From NCBI GenBank assembly GCA_028692715.1, contig JAQUWU010000012.1, positions 26,713-90,712 on the forward strand: 64,000 nucleotides of DNA, written 5' to 3'. The notes under the pieces were generated by a model. The model ran no database searches and was not told the DNA's origin. It saw nothing but the letters and a program-made list of their open reading frames with translations. Origin of the DNA: Paludibacter sp. Its GTDB lineage: Bacteria; Bacteroidota; Bacteroidia; Bacteroidales; Paludibacteraceae. Shown here piece by piece: positions 1-8,592 of this stretch (its first letter is position 1; each line of letters begins with the position of its first letter). The translations under genes and the position numbers were made by a program.

Positions 1-413
1 GCCGAATGTTCGGAACAAAAAATATCAGAAATTCCAAACCAGTCGGCAATTCGAATAATGGTTCCAAGATTTCCCGGATCCTGAACATCCTCCAAAGCAA
101 GGTTAAGTTTATTGCTCACATCGTTTGTTGACCAGGAATATTCAAGTTTTTTGAAAACAGCTATTACACCTTGTTGTGTCTTTTGATTTGATATTTTATG
201 GAGCTCATTTTCAGTCACTTCAATTAGTTCCAATGTATTTATTGTCGGATTTGTATTCAACCATTCGACAGTAGCAACCAGAATTAAGCACTCAAAAGCA
301 GTCGACAAATCGGTCACAAGTTTGGTTCCTTCTGCTATAAAAAGACCTGTTTCGTCGCGAAACTTTTTCTGAGAAAGACCCGAAATGAATTTTATCTTGT
401 TTTTTGAAAGCAT
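1..413 (-). CDS. TrmH/SpoU-family RNA methyltransferase, 3' end outside the window
   Basis: The reading frame starts with ATG at 413 and runs off the left edge, leaving about 137 residues of the N-terminal part. It opens with MLSKNKIKFISGL and a K(K)FRDETGLFIAEG-like segment, the substrate-binding N-domain of SpoU enzymes. It continues to LEDVQDPGNLGTIIRIAD, the conserved N-terminal motif of the SPOUT fold (Asp-x-Gly-Asn-x-Gly). The family 2'-O-methylates ribose in rRNA or tRNA using SAM through a knotted C-terminal domain, which is not visible here. The exact RNA target cannot be read. It is divergent from tamL across a 179-base gap. Family assignment is secure; substrate is unknown. Confidence 0.88.
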   Translation of the reverse strand, partial: MLSKNKIKFISGLSQKKFRDETGLFIAEGTKLVTDLSTAFECLILVATVEWLNTNPTINTLELIEVTENELHKISNQKTQQGVIAVFKKLEYSWSTNDVSNKLNLALEDVQDPGNLGTIIRIADWFGISDIFCSEHS

Positions 414-548
414 GTTTAAATTTTTAAATCAGAATTTGAATATTTTTTATCATATAATTTCCTCTAAAGCAGTATTTATTACATTGATAATTTTTTAATT
501 GGTTTAAAATTTGTTGTTACAAAGCTAAGAAAGAAAATTATAAAAAGC

Positions 549-556
549 TATATTTG
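549..556 (+). promoter_or_regulatory. -7 box upstream of tamL
   Basis: TATATTTG matches the Bacteroidota -7 consensus TAnnTTTG and lies 36 bases before the ATG at 593. No good -33 TTG is seen at the usual spacing, so the promoter call rests on one box. Confidence 0.45.
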
Positions 557-592
557 CAGAATATTTTTAATTCAGTTTTTTACACCGGAATA

Positions 593-2875
593 ATGAAGTG
601 GATTTTTAAAAACTTTATCTATATATTTGTTTTATTGTTGTTTTCGTGCAACACCACTAAGTTTGTACCTGATGGTGACTATCTGTTGAATAAAGTAAGT
701 ATTAAAACCGATTCGAAGGATATTGATAAAAACGAATTACATGATTATCTTCGTCAAACGCCTAATGCTGCTATTTTTGGATTATTCAGAATGCAACTGG
801 GGCTATACAACTGGGCAGGGAAAGATTCTTCTAAATGGGTTAATAAAATGCTTAAACGTATTGGCGACCCACCGGTGATTTATAATTTTTCACTGGCATC
901 ACTTTCAACTCAGCAGCTTCAATTGCAGTTGCAAAACAAAGGATACATGAATGCTAAAGTAGAAAGTGAGCTTAATACAAAAGGGAAAAAAGCAAATGTA
1001 ACTTATGTTGTAAAGTCAAATAAACCTTATCGGGTTGGAAATTATTCGATAGATATTGATAATGATATTTTAAAAGCAATTGCTTCCGACACTTCACGCA
1101 CACTAATACGTCCCAACATGCTATTCGACACTGATGTTTTAGATGCCGAACGAGAAAGAGTTTCCTCACGGCTTCGTCTAATGGGACATTATAATTTTAA
1201 TAAAGATTTTTTGATTTATTCTGCCGATAGTACTTTAACATCCAACAATATAGATTTAAAGCTTGAATTTCAGGATTATCTGAAAAACAGTGCTGATTCA
1301 ACATTGAAAATAATTTTTAAAAGATATACCATCAGAAAGGTAAATTTTTATACAAATAATGATGCCATTGCCAAAATCGAGAATAATGGAAATCAACTTT
1401 CAGACACCACTCATTTCAGGGATTTCACTTTAATAAGTTCAAATAATTATAAACTTAAACTGGATGCATTGGTTCAAAATACGTTTATAAATCCAAATAC
1501 AAGATATAACGACAAAGCTGTAGAGCGAACTTATTCTGCACTGAACTCTCTTGGTCCTATTAAGTATGTAAATATTAGCTTTAAGGAAACAATGGACACC
1601 CTATTGGACTGTAATATTTATATTATTCCAACAAAAGCAATTTCTATTTCAACTGAATTGGAGGGAACTTATACCGGTGGATATTGGGGAGGTGCAGTCA
1701 ATGTGAATTACGCAGACAAGAATGTTTTTAATGGAGCTGAAACTTTTACTTTGCAAGGCAGAGTTGCACCCGAATGGCAAAAAGAAATTTGGGCACAAGA
1801 ATATGGTGTACAGGCCGGCCTTAAATTTCCACGATTTATGTTACCGGTTGGCAGTTACGATTTTAAACGAAATATCCATGCCAACACAGAATTTACTTCT
1901 GTCTTTTCATACCAGTTCCGACCCGAAGAGTTTTCTACCATTAGTTTAAGTGCCGGTGTAAAGTACTCGTGGGATCGACGTCAGTTTCAACATAATTTTC
2001 AGTTATTCGATTTGAATTATGTGTATTTTCCATTAATTACGACTGCTTTTAGAGACAGTTTTTTGAATGTTGTTCCACCTAAATTTAATCCCTATAACTA
2101 TACTGATCATTTTATTATGCGAATGGGATATAGCGGAACTTTTACAAATTTCAATGCAAATCGTCCACTGAGAAACTATTCTACTATGCGCTACAGTATT
2201 GAAACTGCAGGGAATTTACTTTATGCAATAAATCATTTGTTGGGTAGCGTACCTAGCAGTGACGATGGATCTTACCGAATTTTCAATATCCGTTATTCTC
2301 AATATGTAAAAGCAGAGTATAACATAACCCATCATCAGATTTACGATGCCGAAAACCGATTTGTCTATCATTTGGGTGTGGGAATAGGTGTTCCATATGG
2401 TAATGCCAATTCAATCCCTTATGAAAAACGATTTTATAGTGGCGGGGCAAATAGTGTAAGAGGCTGGAGCGAAAGCACACTAGGTCCGGGTGTTTATACA
2501 AATTCCACATCTACAAGTTACACATCCCGCGATTATAATCAAGTGGGTGATATAAAACTGGATATGAATATGGAATACCGTGCTAAAATGTTCTGGTTAA
2601 TGGAAGGAGCTCTTTTCCTTGATGCAGGAAATGTGTGGACTATACAGGATTATGATACACAAACGGGTGGCACTTTCTATTTTGACTCATTTATGAAACA
2701 AATAGCTATTGCATATGGATTTGGCGTTCGTTTCGATTTTTCGTTTTTTATCGCCCGTGTAGATGTGGGGATAAAACTTTTTGATCCGGTATTAAGTCGA
2801 CGCGAACAATGGCGCATCAATCCGACCTGGGGTGATGATTTTGCATTGCACTTCGCTATTGGATATCCTTTCTGA
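593..2875 (+). CDS. tamL: BamA/TamA-family outer membrane protein with lipobox (TamL-like)
   Basis: About 760 residues. ATG at 593 is preferred over an in-frame start at 554 because it places a signal peptide (MKWIFKNF...LLLFSC) at the N-terminus with a lipobox Cys, the mark of the lipidated Bacteroidota homologue TamL. The N-terminal half shows POTRA-like alternation, including the QLQLQLQNKGYMNAKV segment. The C-terminal half is rich in alternating aromatic strands typical of an Omp85 16-strand barrel, with a late RGW motif (GGANSVRGW) and FDFSFFIARVDVG near the end. Family members insert or assemble outer membrane proteins together with TamB. No tamB lies next to it here. The family is well supported; the TamL subtype is inferred from the lipobox. 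Confidence 0.85.
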   Translation: MKWIFKNFIYIFVLLLFSCNTTKFVPDGDYLLNKVSIKTDSKDIDKNELHDYLRQTPNAAIFGLFRMQLGLYNWAGKDSSKWVNKMLKRIGDPPVIYNFSLASLSTQQLQLQLQNKGYMNAKVESELNTKGKKANVTYVVKSNKPYRVGNYSIDIDNDILKAIASDTSRTLIRPNMLFDTDVLDAERERVSSRLRLMGHYNFNKDFLIYSADSTLTSNNIDLKLEFQDYLKNSADSTLKIIFKRYTIRKVNFYTNNDAIAKIENNGNQLSDTTHFRDFTLISSNNYKLKLDALVQNTFINPNTRYNDKAVERTYSALNSLGPIKYVNISFKETMDTLLDCNIYIIPTKAISISTELEGTYTGGYWGGAVNVNYADKNVFNGAETFTLQGRVAPEWQKEIWAQEYGVQAGLKFPRFMLPVGSYDFKRNIHANTEFTSVFSYQFRPEEFSTISLSAGVKYSWDRRQFQHNFQLFDLNYVYFPLITTAFRDSFLNVVPPKFNPYNYTDHFIMRMGYSGTFTNFNANRPLRNYSTMRYSIETAGNLLYAINHLLGSVPSSDDGSYRIFNIRYSQYVKAEYNITHHQIYDAENRFVYHLGVGIGVPYGNANSIPYEKRFYSGGANSVRGWSESTLGPGVYTNSTSTSYTSRDYNQVGDIKLDMNMEYRAKMFWLMEGALFLDAGNVWTIQDYDTQTGGTFYFDSFMKQIAIAYGFGVRFDFSFFIARVDVGIKLFDPVLSRREQWRINPTWGDDFALHFAIGYPF

Positions 2876-2894
2876 GTTTGATAGTCACAAAACA

Positions 2895-2928
2895 CCTCAC
2901 CCCTAGCCCCTCTCCCAAGTGAGAGGGG
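2895..2928. repeat. CCCCTAGCCCC...GAGGGG-type short palindromic repeat
   Basis: A C-rich arm followed by its G-rich complement, lying 19 bases after the tamL stop and between convergent genes. It belongs to the same loose family as the repeats at 7.0, 10.5, 13.0, 13.7, 42.2 and 52.1 kb. It may act as a bidirectional terminator hairpin. Confidence 0.6.
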
Positions 2929-2972
2929 AAAATATAATTGAGATACTACATTTTGTAATTATTAGTAAGGAG

Positions 2973-3629
2973 TTATTTCTTTTCCAGTTTTTTATCACCT
3001 AACAAATTATAGGTCATTCGATGATAGGGCGTGGTTCCATGTAATCGAATTCCGGCTCTGTGTTTTGGCGTTGGATAGGCTTTGTTATTATTCCAATCGT
3101 AAACAGGATATTCAGCATGAAGTTGCTGCATCTTTTCATCACGGTGAGTTTTTGCCAAAACAGAAGCAGCAGCAATGGAAAGGTATTTACTGTCGCCTTT
3201 CACAATAGTTTGGTGATGGATGTCGGCATAGGGTTTGAATTTATTCCCGTCAACAATTATAAATTCTGGACGAATTGATAATTTGTCAATGGCTCTGTGC
3301 ATAGCAAGAATGGATGCATTCAGAATATTGATTTCATCAATTTCTTCATTACTCACTTCGGCCACTGCCCATGCAAGTGCTTCACGTTCAATTATCGGAC
3401 GGAGAGTTTCGCGTTCCTTTTCCGTTAATTGTTTGGAATCATTTAATTGTGGACAAACAAAACCTGCAGGTAATATAACAGCTGCTGCTACAACTGGACC
3501 AGCCAGACAACCTCTTCCTGCTTCGTCACAACCACATTCATATTGAAAAGACGAAAAATTTGCTTTTAACCCCTTTTTTTCTTCAAAAAGCCGAATATCC
3601 GAATCAGTAAACTTCAATTTTCTCTTCAT
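2973..3629 (-). CDS. rnhB: Ribonuclease HII
   Basis: 218 residues, the usual length for RNase HII. The signature CDEAGRG (Asp35, Glu36) carries the first two acidic metal ligands, and the later VDGN segment and an Asp/His-rich stretch complete the active site. The enzyme cuts RNA in RNA-DNA hybrids and removes misincorporated ribonucleotides. Its ATG (3627-3629) lies inside the 3' end of the upstream cvpA-like gene, a 26-base overlap that suggests translational coupling. Product is confident. Confidence 0.95.
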   Translation of the reverse strand: MKRKLKFTDSDIRLFEEKKGLKANFSSFQYECGCDEAGRGCLAGPVVAAAVILPAGFVCPQLNDSKQLTEKERETLRPIIEREALAWAVAEVSNEEIDEINILNASILAMHRAIDKLSIRPEFIIVDGNKFKPYADIHHQTIVKGDSKYLSIAAASVLAKTHRDEKMQQLHAEYPVYDWNNNKAYPTPKHRAGIRLHGTTPYHRMTYNLLGDKKLEKK

Positions 3630-4140
3630 TCGTTTTCTCTTTTTCTCTATTTATTGCTTTTGCATTTTTAGTTTCTTCCCACAAAGTTGGTCCGAGTTTC
3701 ATCATCGGCTGATATCCAATAGATTGTTCTTTTAAATCTTGGTTTATTAAACTAAAACGACAATCCAACGCATTAAATACATTGAGCAAAACACTTATTA
3801 TTAAAGCATATTTCAATGCACCAAAAAGTCCGCCCATCAATTTATTTAATCCTCCCAACGAAAGTGAATTAAATATCTTGTCCAGAAAATTAGCAAGAAC
3901 TAAAAGAAAAACAGCAATGACAATAAATAGTATCAAATAAGCAATGGGAGTAGCTGTTTTTTCAGAAAACTTTAATGATTTAATCAGCATTTCAGAAACA
4001 TTAGGTGCAAAAAGTTTCGCTCCAAAAATACCTAAGAAAATAGCAGCCAATGAAGTCAATTCTTTAATTAACCCTTTAAACAATCCGGAAATAAATCCGA
4101 CTCCAATAGGAATTAATATTAAAAAATCAAGTGTATTCAT
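3604..4140 (-). CDS. CvpA family membrane protein
   Basis: 178 residues with four hydrophobic segments (roughly residues 5-22, 28-46, 62-85 and 100-120) and a charged C-terminal tail ending in a Lys/Glu-rich stretch. This matches the CvpA family of inner membrane proteins, named for colicin V production in E. coli. The biochemical role is not defined for Bacteroidota members. It is the first gene of a pair with rnhB and has a recognisable -7 box 26 bases upstream. Confidence 0.8.
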   Translation of the reverse strand: MNTLDFLILIPIGVGFISGLFKGLIKELTSLAAIFLGIFGAKLFAPNVSEMLIKSLKFSEKTATPIAYLILFIVIAVFLLVLANFLDKIFNSLSLGGLNKLMGGLFGALKYALIISVLLNVFNALDCRFSLINQDLKEQSIGYQPMMKLGPTLWEETKNAKAINREKEKTNEEKIEVY

Positions 4141-4165
4141 TCTGCTTTTGTTTTTATATGATTTG

Positions 4166-4173
4166 CAAAGATA
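4166..4173 (-). promoter_or_regulatory. -7 box for the cvpA-rnhB pair
   Basis: On the minus strand TATCTTTG matches TAnnTTTG and lies 25 bases before the start codon at 4140. The first transcribed bases would fall a few bases downstream. Confidence 0.55.
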
Positions 4174-4439
4174 AAAAAATTAGGATGAAATAAAATTGTA
4201 ATTAAAACAGTTTTAAAAAAATGTACTTTTAAAAAATAAATTTTGAATAAACATACTGACGTGACAGCCTTTTTTAAATTGTTGATATTGTGATATATAA
4301 TACATGTAGCTTCGTAAACGCTTAGAAATAATATGTAAAAATATACTTTGGCACAGATATTGGATATAGTTGAGTACAATAAATTTTGAAAAGAAGATAT
4401 TGAACAGAACCACAGTATTCACAGCTAAAATATACAATT

Positions 4440-5651
4440 ATGAAAACAAAAGTAGCAAGCCTGTTAGTGGTATTATTAATAGCCACCACTCAACTATCGG
4501 CACAACAGAAAATTACAGTTGAAGCACAAAATGATGACATCAGTTACAATCTGGATTTAAAAGCTGTGGCATCTATCTTTGGAGACTCAAAGGATCTTGA
4601 GGAATTTGAAATGAAATTGAACGATTATGATAGTCAAATCTCGAATCTTGATTTAAACAACGATGGAGAAGTAGATTATTTAAGGGTAATTGAAACAACA
4701 GAAAAAAATATCAATGTAGTAGTTATACAGGCAGTATTAGACAGAGATGTTTTTCAGGATGTGGCAACCATTGTAGTAGACAGAAGCATATCGAACAGAA
4801 CAGTTGTACAGGTGATAGGCGATCCATACATGTATGGTAATAATTACATAATTGAACCTATTTACTATCGCACGCCTTTAATCTATTCATACTTCTGGGG
4901 AAGAAACTACCGAACATGGAATTCACCCTATTATTGGGGTTATTATCCATCATATTACCATAATCGTCGTCCATTTGCAATAAACATTTATCTTTCTAAC
5001 ATTCATACTCATATTAATTCGAGATATGATTACAGATATTCTAATACCTGGAGAAACGATAACTCATATAGGTTACATAACTCAATAAGTAGAAATGATT
5101 ATTACAAAGTTCATCCGGATCGCACTTTTAGCAAACGAAATGATAAGGTTGTAAATAAATATGACTTTGAAAAAAATAACAAAACCGAATCTGCAAGAAG
5201 AACAACCAGTAGTTATAATAATAATTCAAGCGGAAGTCGCAACCAATCAAGTTCCAGAAATACAAGTCCAACCTGGAGTGGTGGCCAAACGATTCAAAGA
5301 AGTTCTTCAGCAACTAATGGAAGTCGCAGCAATGACGTAAGAAGAACATCGAACACAACAACTACAGTAACAAGACCTGTTCAAACAGATTCAAGAAGAA
5401 ATAACAGCAGTCAAAATACAGTTACAACTAATAGTAGTAGAACAAATACTTACACTACTCCTTCGAGCAATACGAAAAGTGTTGATAGTCGTAAAACTAC
5501 TCCAACTGTAGTAAACAGACCTGTACCTACTGTAAGAAGTAGTAGTACGCCAAAAGTTACTACTAAAACAGCTACTCCCAGCAGAGCTACTGAATCAACA
5601 CCTGCAACAGAGAAAACAACTAAAAGTAGTACTTCAACCAATAGAAGATAG
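4440..5651 (+). CDS. Secreted protein with EF-hand-like motif and Ser/Thr/Asn-rich tail
   Basis: 403 residues. Residues 1-21 form a signal peptide (MKTKVASLLVVLL...SAQ). Residues 71-80 (DLNNDGEVDY) resemble a calcium-binding EF-hand or dockerin loop with Asp/Asn at alternate positions. Residues about 145-200 are rich in Tyr, Trp and Arg. From about residue 235 to the end the protein is low complexity (Ser, Thr, Asn, Arg, with Val-Thr-Arg-Pro-like repeats). No catalytic domain is recognised. Such proteins are common in Bacteroidota and are probably periplasmic or surface-exposed. A strong terminator follows at 5688-5720, so it appears monocistronic. Confidence 0.75.
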   Translation: MKTKVASLLVVLLIATTQLSAQQKITVEAQNDDISYNLDLKAVASIFGDSKDLEEFEMKLNDYDSQISNLDLNNDGEVDYLRVIETTEKNINVVVIQAVLDRDVFQDVATIVVDRSISNRTVVQVIGDPYMYGNNYIIEPIYYRTPLIYSYFWGRNYRTWNSPYYWGYYPSYYHNRRPFAINIYLSNIHTHINSRYDYRYSNTWRNDNSYRLHNSISRNDYYKVHPDRTFSKRNDKVVNKYDFEKNNKTESARRTTSSYNNNSSGSRNQSSSRNTSPTWSGGQTIQRSSSATNGSRSNDVRRTSNTTTTVTRPVQTDSRRNNSSQNTVTTNSSRTNTYTTPSSNTKSVDSRKTTPTVVNRPVPTVRSSSTPKVTTKTATPSRATESTPATEKTTKSSTSTNRR

Positions 5652-5687
5652 GAACCAATAAAATTAATGTTTGTTTAGTCAACAAAG

Positions 5688-5720
5688 ACCGTTGAAGAAT
5701 TGAATTTCTTCAACGGTTTT
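5688..5720 (+). terminator. Intrinsic terminator after the secreted protein gene
   Basis: A 12-bp perfect stem (ACCGTTGAAGAA with its complement) around a 6-base loop, followed by a short T run, 37 bases after the stop codon. Confidence 0.85.
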
Positions 5721-5764
5721 CATTTATACCATTTGTAATTATAAAATAACTCAAGGGTAGTAGT

Positions 5765-5970
5765 ATAATTTTGTTACTACTCAGCCCCCCAACCCCTCCC
5801 TTCTACGTCAGGAGGTAAACACCTAAAGGGGGAGTTCTGGAGCGACATTCATCATTTAGGCGCTTTAATTTGGCTGTTTTTTTGTGAAAATTACATTTTT
5901 TTACTCTGCAATTTTCCCTAAGAACGTCAAATGAAGTACTTCTTGAAGTGCTGAGTAGTCACATAATTTT
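5765..5970. mobile_element. MITE copy 1 (element 5773-5962 plus 8-bp target duplications)
   Basis: The ends are 12-bp inverted repeats of the form GTNACTACTCAG (GTTACTACTCAG on the left, the complement of GTGACTACTCAG on the right). Direct repeats ATAATTTT at 5765-5772 and 5963-5970 are exact 8-bp target duplications. This 190-bp copy is longer than the other two because the C-rich arm has about 26 extra bases near 5797-5825. It has no coding capacity. Copies 2 and 3 lie in the opposite orientation at 40775-40938 and 55470-55633. Confidence 0.88.
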
Positions 5971-6074
5971 GTTGTGCATAAAACCGCTATAAACAAGAAG
6001 TCTCAATGAGAGAATTTGCCACTACTTGTAGAAGGTATGGGCGAAGTTGGACAATACTGTTTGTGCAAACGGGA

Positions 6075-7022
6075 TTATTTTTTTACAGCATGAATTTTAG
6101 CCAGATATTCCTGTTCGGTTTGACCGGGAGTGGGTATAAATTCAGCTTTATCCAAACAGTTCAATGTCTCCAAATCCATTATGGTAGAATAACCCGAGCG
6201 ACAAATAATTTTTTTCGACCCCACCAAAAATGAAGCCAAATCATTATCGGAAAGATGAGAAAAAATGCTAATATTACCTTTTGTTTTTTTGAAGTTCTCC
6301 TTCTCCGGTTGCCCTGACACAATAAGAGTTTTATACGGTTCTGATTTGTATTTATTGATTAAATAATTTTCAAATATTGTACGTTGAGGTTCAGGTCCTG
6401 AAACAATTCCAACAACATCGTAGCTTGTATCCTGTTGAATATTTTTCATCCCTGTAAAGCGGGATTGCGCACCAATAAATCTTGCATTTTTCGGCAAAGG
6501 ATATTTATGTGATAAATCGCCCGATAATCCACTATTATCATCTACCCGATCAGGAATCCAGCATTCGTTATAACGATTCATAATCAACCGGTGAATAATC
6601 CAGATTATTGGTTCAAACAACTTTAACCGGCGAGGCATTTTCACCATTATCTGGTGTGTGATATAAATTGAATATACATTTTTGCTCCAGATTCCAAAAC
6701 GATTATCGGAGATTATCTGATCAAAATGCTCTGATAGCAATAAATTCTTAAGCCATTTATGCTCTTCATAAATACCATAGATGATATCAGGAGAATTAAA
6801 AAGCATTGCAATAATTTGCGAATTACTTGAAGAATAATATACCGTAAACGACGAATAGTCAATAAAACGAAGGGAAGGAAATTCTTGTTTTAAAAATTCC
6901 AATGGATAAGCATCGGACACAATCACAACTTCATGACCATCAGCCACAAGTTGTCGGATAATAGGAACACAGCGAGTTGCATGACCTAATCCCCAGTTTA
7001 ATGGACAAACGAGTACTTTCAT
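6075..7022 (-). CDS. Glycosyltransferase, GT28/MurG-like fold
   Basis: 315 residues, without signal peptide or membrane segment. The N-terminus (MKVLVCPLNWGLGHATR) carries the Gly-rich donor-binding loop with the GHATR motif seen in GT-B enzymes. The C-terminal half contains a GVVSGPEPQR-like segment and CRSGYSTIMD followed by IPTPGQTEQEY, the nucleotide-sugar binding region of the family (compare the GG/GQxEQ motif of MurG-like proteins). It probably transfers a nucleotide-activated sugar to a lipid or surface glycan. Acceptor and sugar cannot be told. The gene lies downstream of the radical SAM gene across a gap filled by inverted short repeats. Confidence 0.75.
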   Translation of the reverse strand: MKVLVCPLNWGLGHATRCVPIIRQLVADGHEVVIVSDAYPLEFLKQEFPSLRFIDYSSFTVYYSSSNSQIIAMLFNSPDIIYGIYEEHKWLKNLLLSEHFDQIISDNRFGIWSKNVYSIYITHQIMVKMPRRLKLFEPIIWIIHRLIMNRYNECWIPDRVDDNSGLSGDLSHKYPLPKNARFIGAQSRFTGMKNIQQDTSYDVVGIVSGPEPQRTIFENYLINKYKSEPYKTLIVSGQPEKENFKKTKGNISIFSHLSDNDLASFLVGSKKIICRSGYSTIMDLETLNCLDKAEFIPTPGQTEQEYLAKIHAVKK

Positions 7023-7023
7023 G

Positions 7024-7170
7024 ACCCCAACCCCTAAAGGGTAATTGAATAACCCCTAGCCCCTAAAGGGGAACATAAATTTCTTTTGTCTAGTATATTG
7101 TTCACTATATTCATTTCTCTTATTTTAATAATCAATACTAATATTTCTCCCCTTTAGGGGTTAGGGGTTA
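7024..7170. repeat. Inverted pair of CCCCTAAAGGGG repeats filling an intergenic gap
   Basis: The left half (7024-7072) contains two C-rich units, the second reading AACCCCTAGCCCC and closing with AAAGGGGAAC. The right half (7147-7170) is its inverse. About 75 AT-rich bases separate the arms. The pair fills the 151-base gap between the radical SAM stop codon and the glycosyltransferase start codon. The same architecture recurs at 12973-13099, 13715-13815 and 42142-42243. Confidence 0.75.
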
Positions 7171-7173
7171 TCT

Positions 7174-7944
7174 TTATCCAGCCACCGAAACATCAAATCC
7201 ACTTAGTCTTGCCTTTTCAGCAATAATATTAAGTTCTTCGACAGAAATTTTTTGTAGGCTTTCAGTAGGCGCTTCCCGATCGAGACTATATATCATAACC
7301 TTTTGTGGTCGAATTTCCTTTAAGGCACGCAACCATGCTTCTACTTCTTCATCGGTAGTATTATCAAATGGTTCACCTTTGTATACTCCACTTAAAAACA
7401 TTGTTTGTATAATCAGTTTCCCTTCAAATTTCTTTAGATTTTCAATCAACCAATTCACATTTATATGCGTACCTACAGGACAATTCATCAGTTTCATGGT
7501 TCGGTCGATGGCCGAGTCAAATTTCAGGATATTATTATCAACTTTGTTTAACGCTTTAAAAACATACGATTTATGAATTCTGGTAGAATTGGAAAGTACA
7601 CTTACTTTAGCTGTTGGACAAATATCATTGCGAAGCTCGATAGTATCATCTATAATTCCATCAAAATCGGGATGCAAAGTAGGTTCGCCATTCCCTGCAA
7701 AAGTAATGACATCAGGAATTTGGTTTTCAAAAACCATCTCCTTTAGTTTTGCTTTCAGGGTTTCTTTTACTTGTTGACGCGTAGGGATTGGTGATTCATG
7801 CATCGTTGTATTAAAGCCGCATTCACAGTAAATACAATTGAACGTACATATTTTTGCATCAATGGGTAATAAGTTTACTCCTAATGAAAGTCCCAGTCGG
7901 CGACTCTTTATGGGACCGAAAATTATTTTGTCGTATAATGTCAT
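7174..7944 (-). CDS. Radical SAM protein, COG0731-like Fe-S oxidoreductase
   Basis: 256 residues. The CxxxCxxC cluster motif is Cys33, Cys37 and Cys40 (ICTFNCIYC). A following GNGEPTLHP motif (the GGEP element that binds the SAM amino group) confirms a radical SAM enzyme. The sequence resembles the wyosine-type/COG0731 group, but the small size and absence of a flavodoxin domain leave the reaction open. Its ATG shares one base with the TAA stop of the DUF3267 gene (TAATG at 7942-7946), which implies translational coupling with that gene. Confidence 0.82.
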   Translation of the reverse strand: MTLYDKIIFGPIKSRRLGLSLGVNLLPIDAKICTFNCIYCECGFNTTMHESPIPTRQQVKETLKAKLKEMVFENQIPDVITFAGNGEPTLHPDFDGIIDDTIELRNDICPTAKVSVLSNSTRIHKSYVFKALNKVDNNILKFDSAIDRTMKLMNCPVGTHINVNWLIENLKKFEGKLIIQTMFLSGVYKGEPFDNTTDEEVEAWLRALKEIRPQKVMIYSLDREAPTESLQKISVEELNIIAEKARLSGFDVSVAG

Positions 7945-8576
7945 TATATATTTTGTTTAGCGTAAAAATAAGTTTTTCCTTCAATTTTTATATCGTAAGT
8001 TACAATTTCTTGTTCAGGTCTGTTTTGAAAAAAGCAAAGCAATCCGAAATCTCCGGCACAAAACAAACTGTGAAATGCAAAAATAGGTAGAAAAAAGAAG
8101 AAATAAGGTTGGGTGTAAAAAATAACCATTCCAAAAATGGAAAGAACAGCTACAATAACTGCAGGTGCAAGAGCCACTTTTTTAAATTGTTCGTAATTCA
8201 ACACTTGTTTATCGGCCATTACCCAGAACATAAACTTTTTCAAATCCATTCCGAATGACAGTTCTTTTGCTCCTACAAGTTTATATGCTGCCGCATGAAC
8301 TAATTCATGAAACACAATGAGAAAAGAAAAAGTAAATAATAATCCATAGCTAAGCCAGATTAGATATTGAGCCTCTCGATGAACAAAAAAAGGCATAAAA
8401 GCTTTAAAGCCACCTAACACAAAAGCCAACACACCCGTAATCTGATACATATTTGCCACACGAGACCAACCTGAATTATCGGTAATTTCCTTTACCAACA
8501 TTTCTTTCAGGTTCTTGTGCTCCAACACAGCAATTTCAGAAAAATCGGAGTTTTGTTTTAATTCTTTATAAGTCAA
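7944..8576 (-). CDS. DUF3267 putative membrane zinc metalloprotease
   Basis: 210 residues from a TTG start. In-frame upstream codons reach a stop at 8591 without an ATG, so TTG at 8576 is the only plausible full-length start. The motif HELVH (His90, Glu91, His94) lies within a hydrophobic helix, as in the membrane-embedded zincins of Pfam DUF3267. About four hydrophobic segments are visible (residues 45-62, 70-88, 125-145 and 148-170). Substrate is unknown. It lies 16 bases after dnaG and overlaps the radical SAM gene, forming a three-gene run. Confidence 0.75.
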   Translation of the reverse strand: MTYKELKQNSDFSEIAVLEHKNLKEMLVKEITDNSGWSRVANMYQITGVLAFVLGGFKAFMPFFVHREAQYLIWLSYGLLFTFSFLIVFHELVHAAAYKLVGAKELSFGMDLKKFMFWVMADKQVLNYEQFKKVALAPAVIVAVLSIFGMVIFYTQPYFFFFLPIFAFHSLFCAGDFGLLCFFQNRPEQEIVTYDIKIEGKTYFYAKQNI

Positions 8577-8592
8577 TTGATGTTGTATCTAT

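Noticed and set aside
4137-4437. Two overlapping minus-strand frames upstream of the secreted protein gene
   Set aside because: The region is AT-rich, the frames overlap one another and the cvpA promoter region, and neither peptide has a recognisable pattern.
6006-6233. A 75-codon frame between MITE copy 1 and the glycosyltransferase
   Set aside because: Most of it lies antisense to the glycosyltransferase 3' end and it has no independent support.
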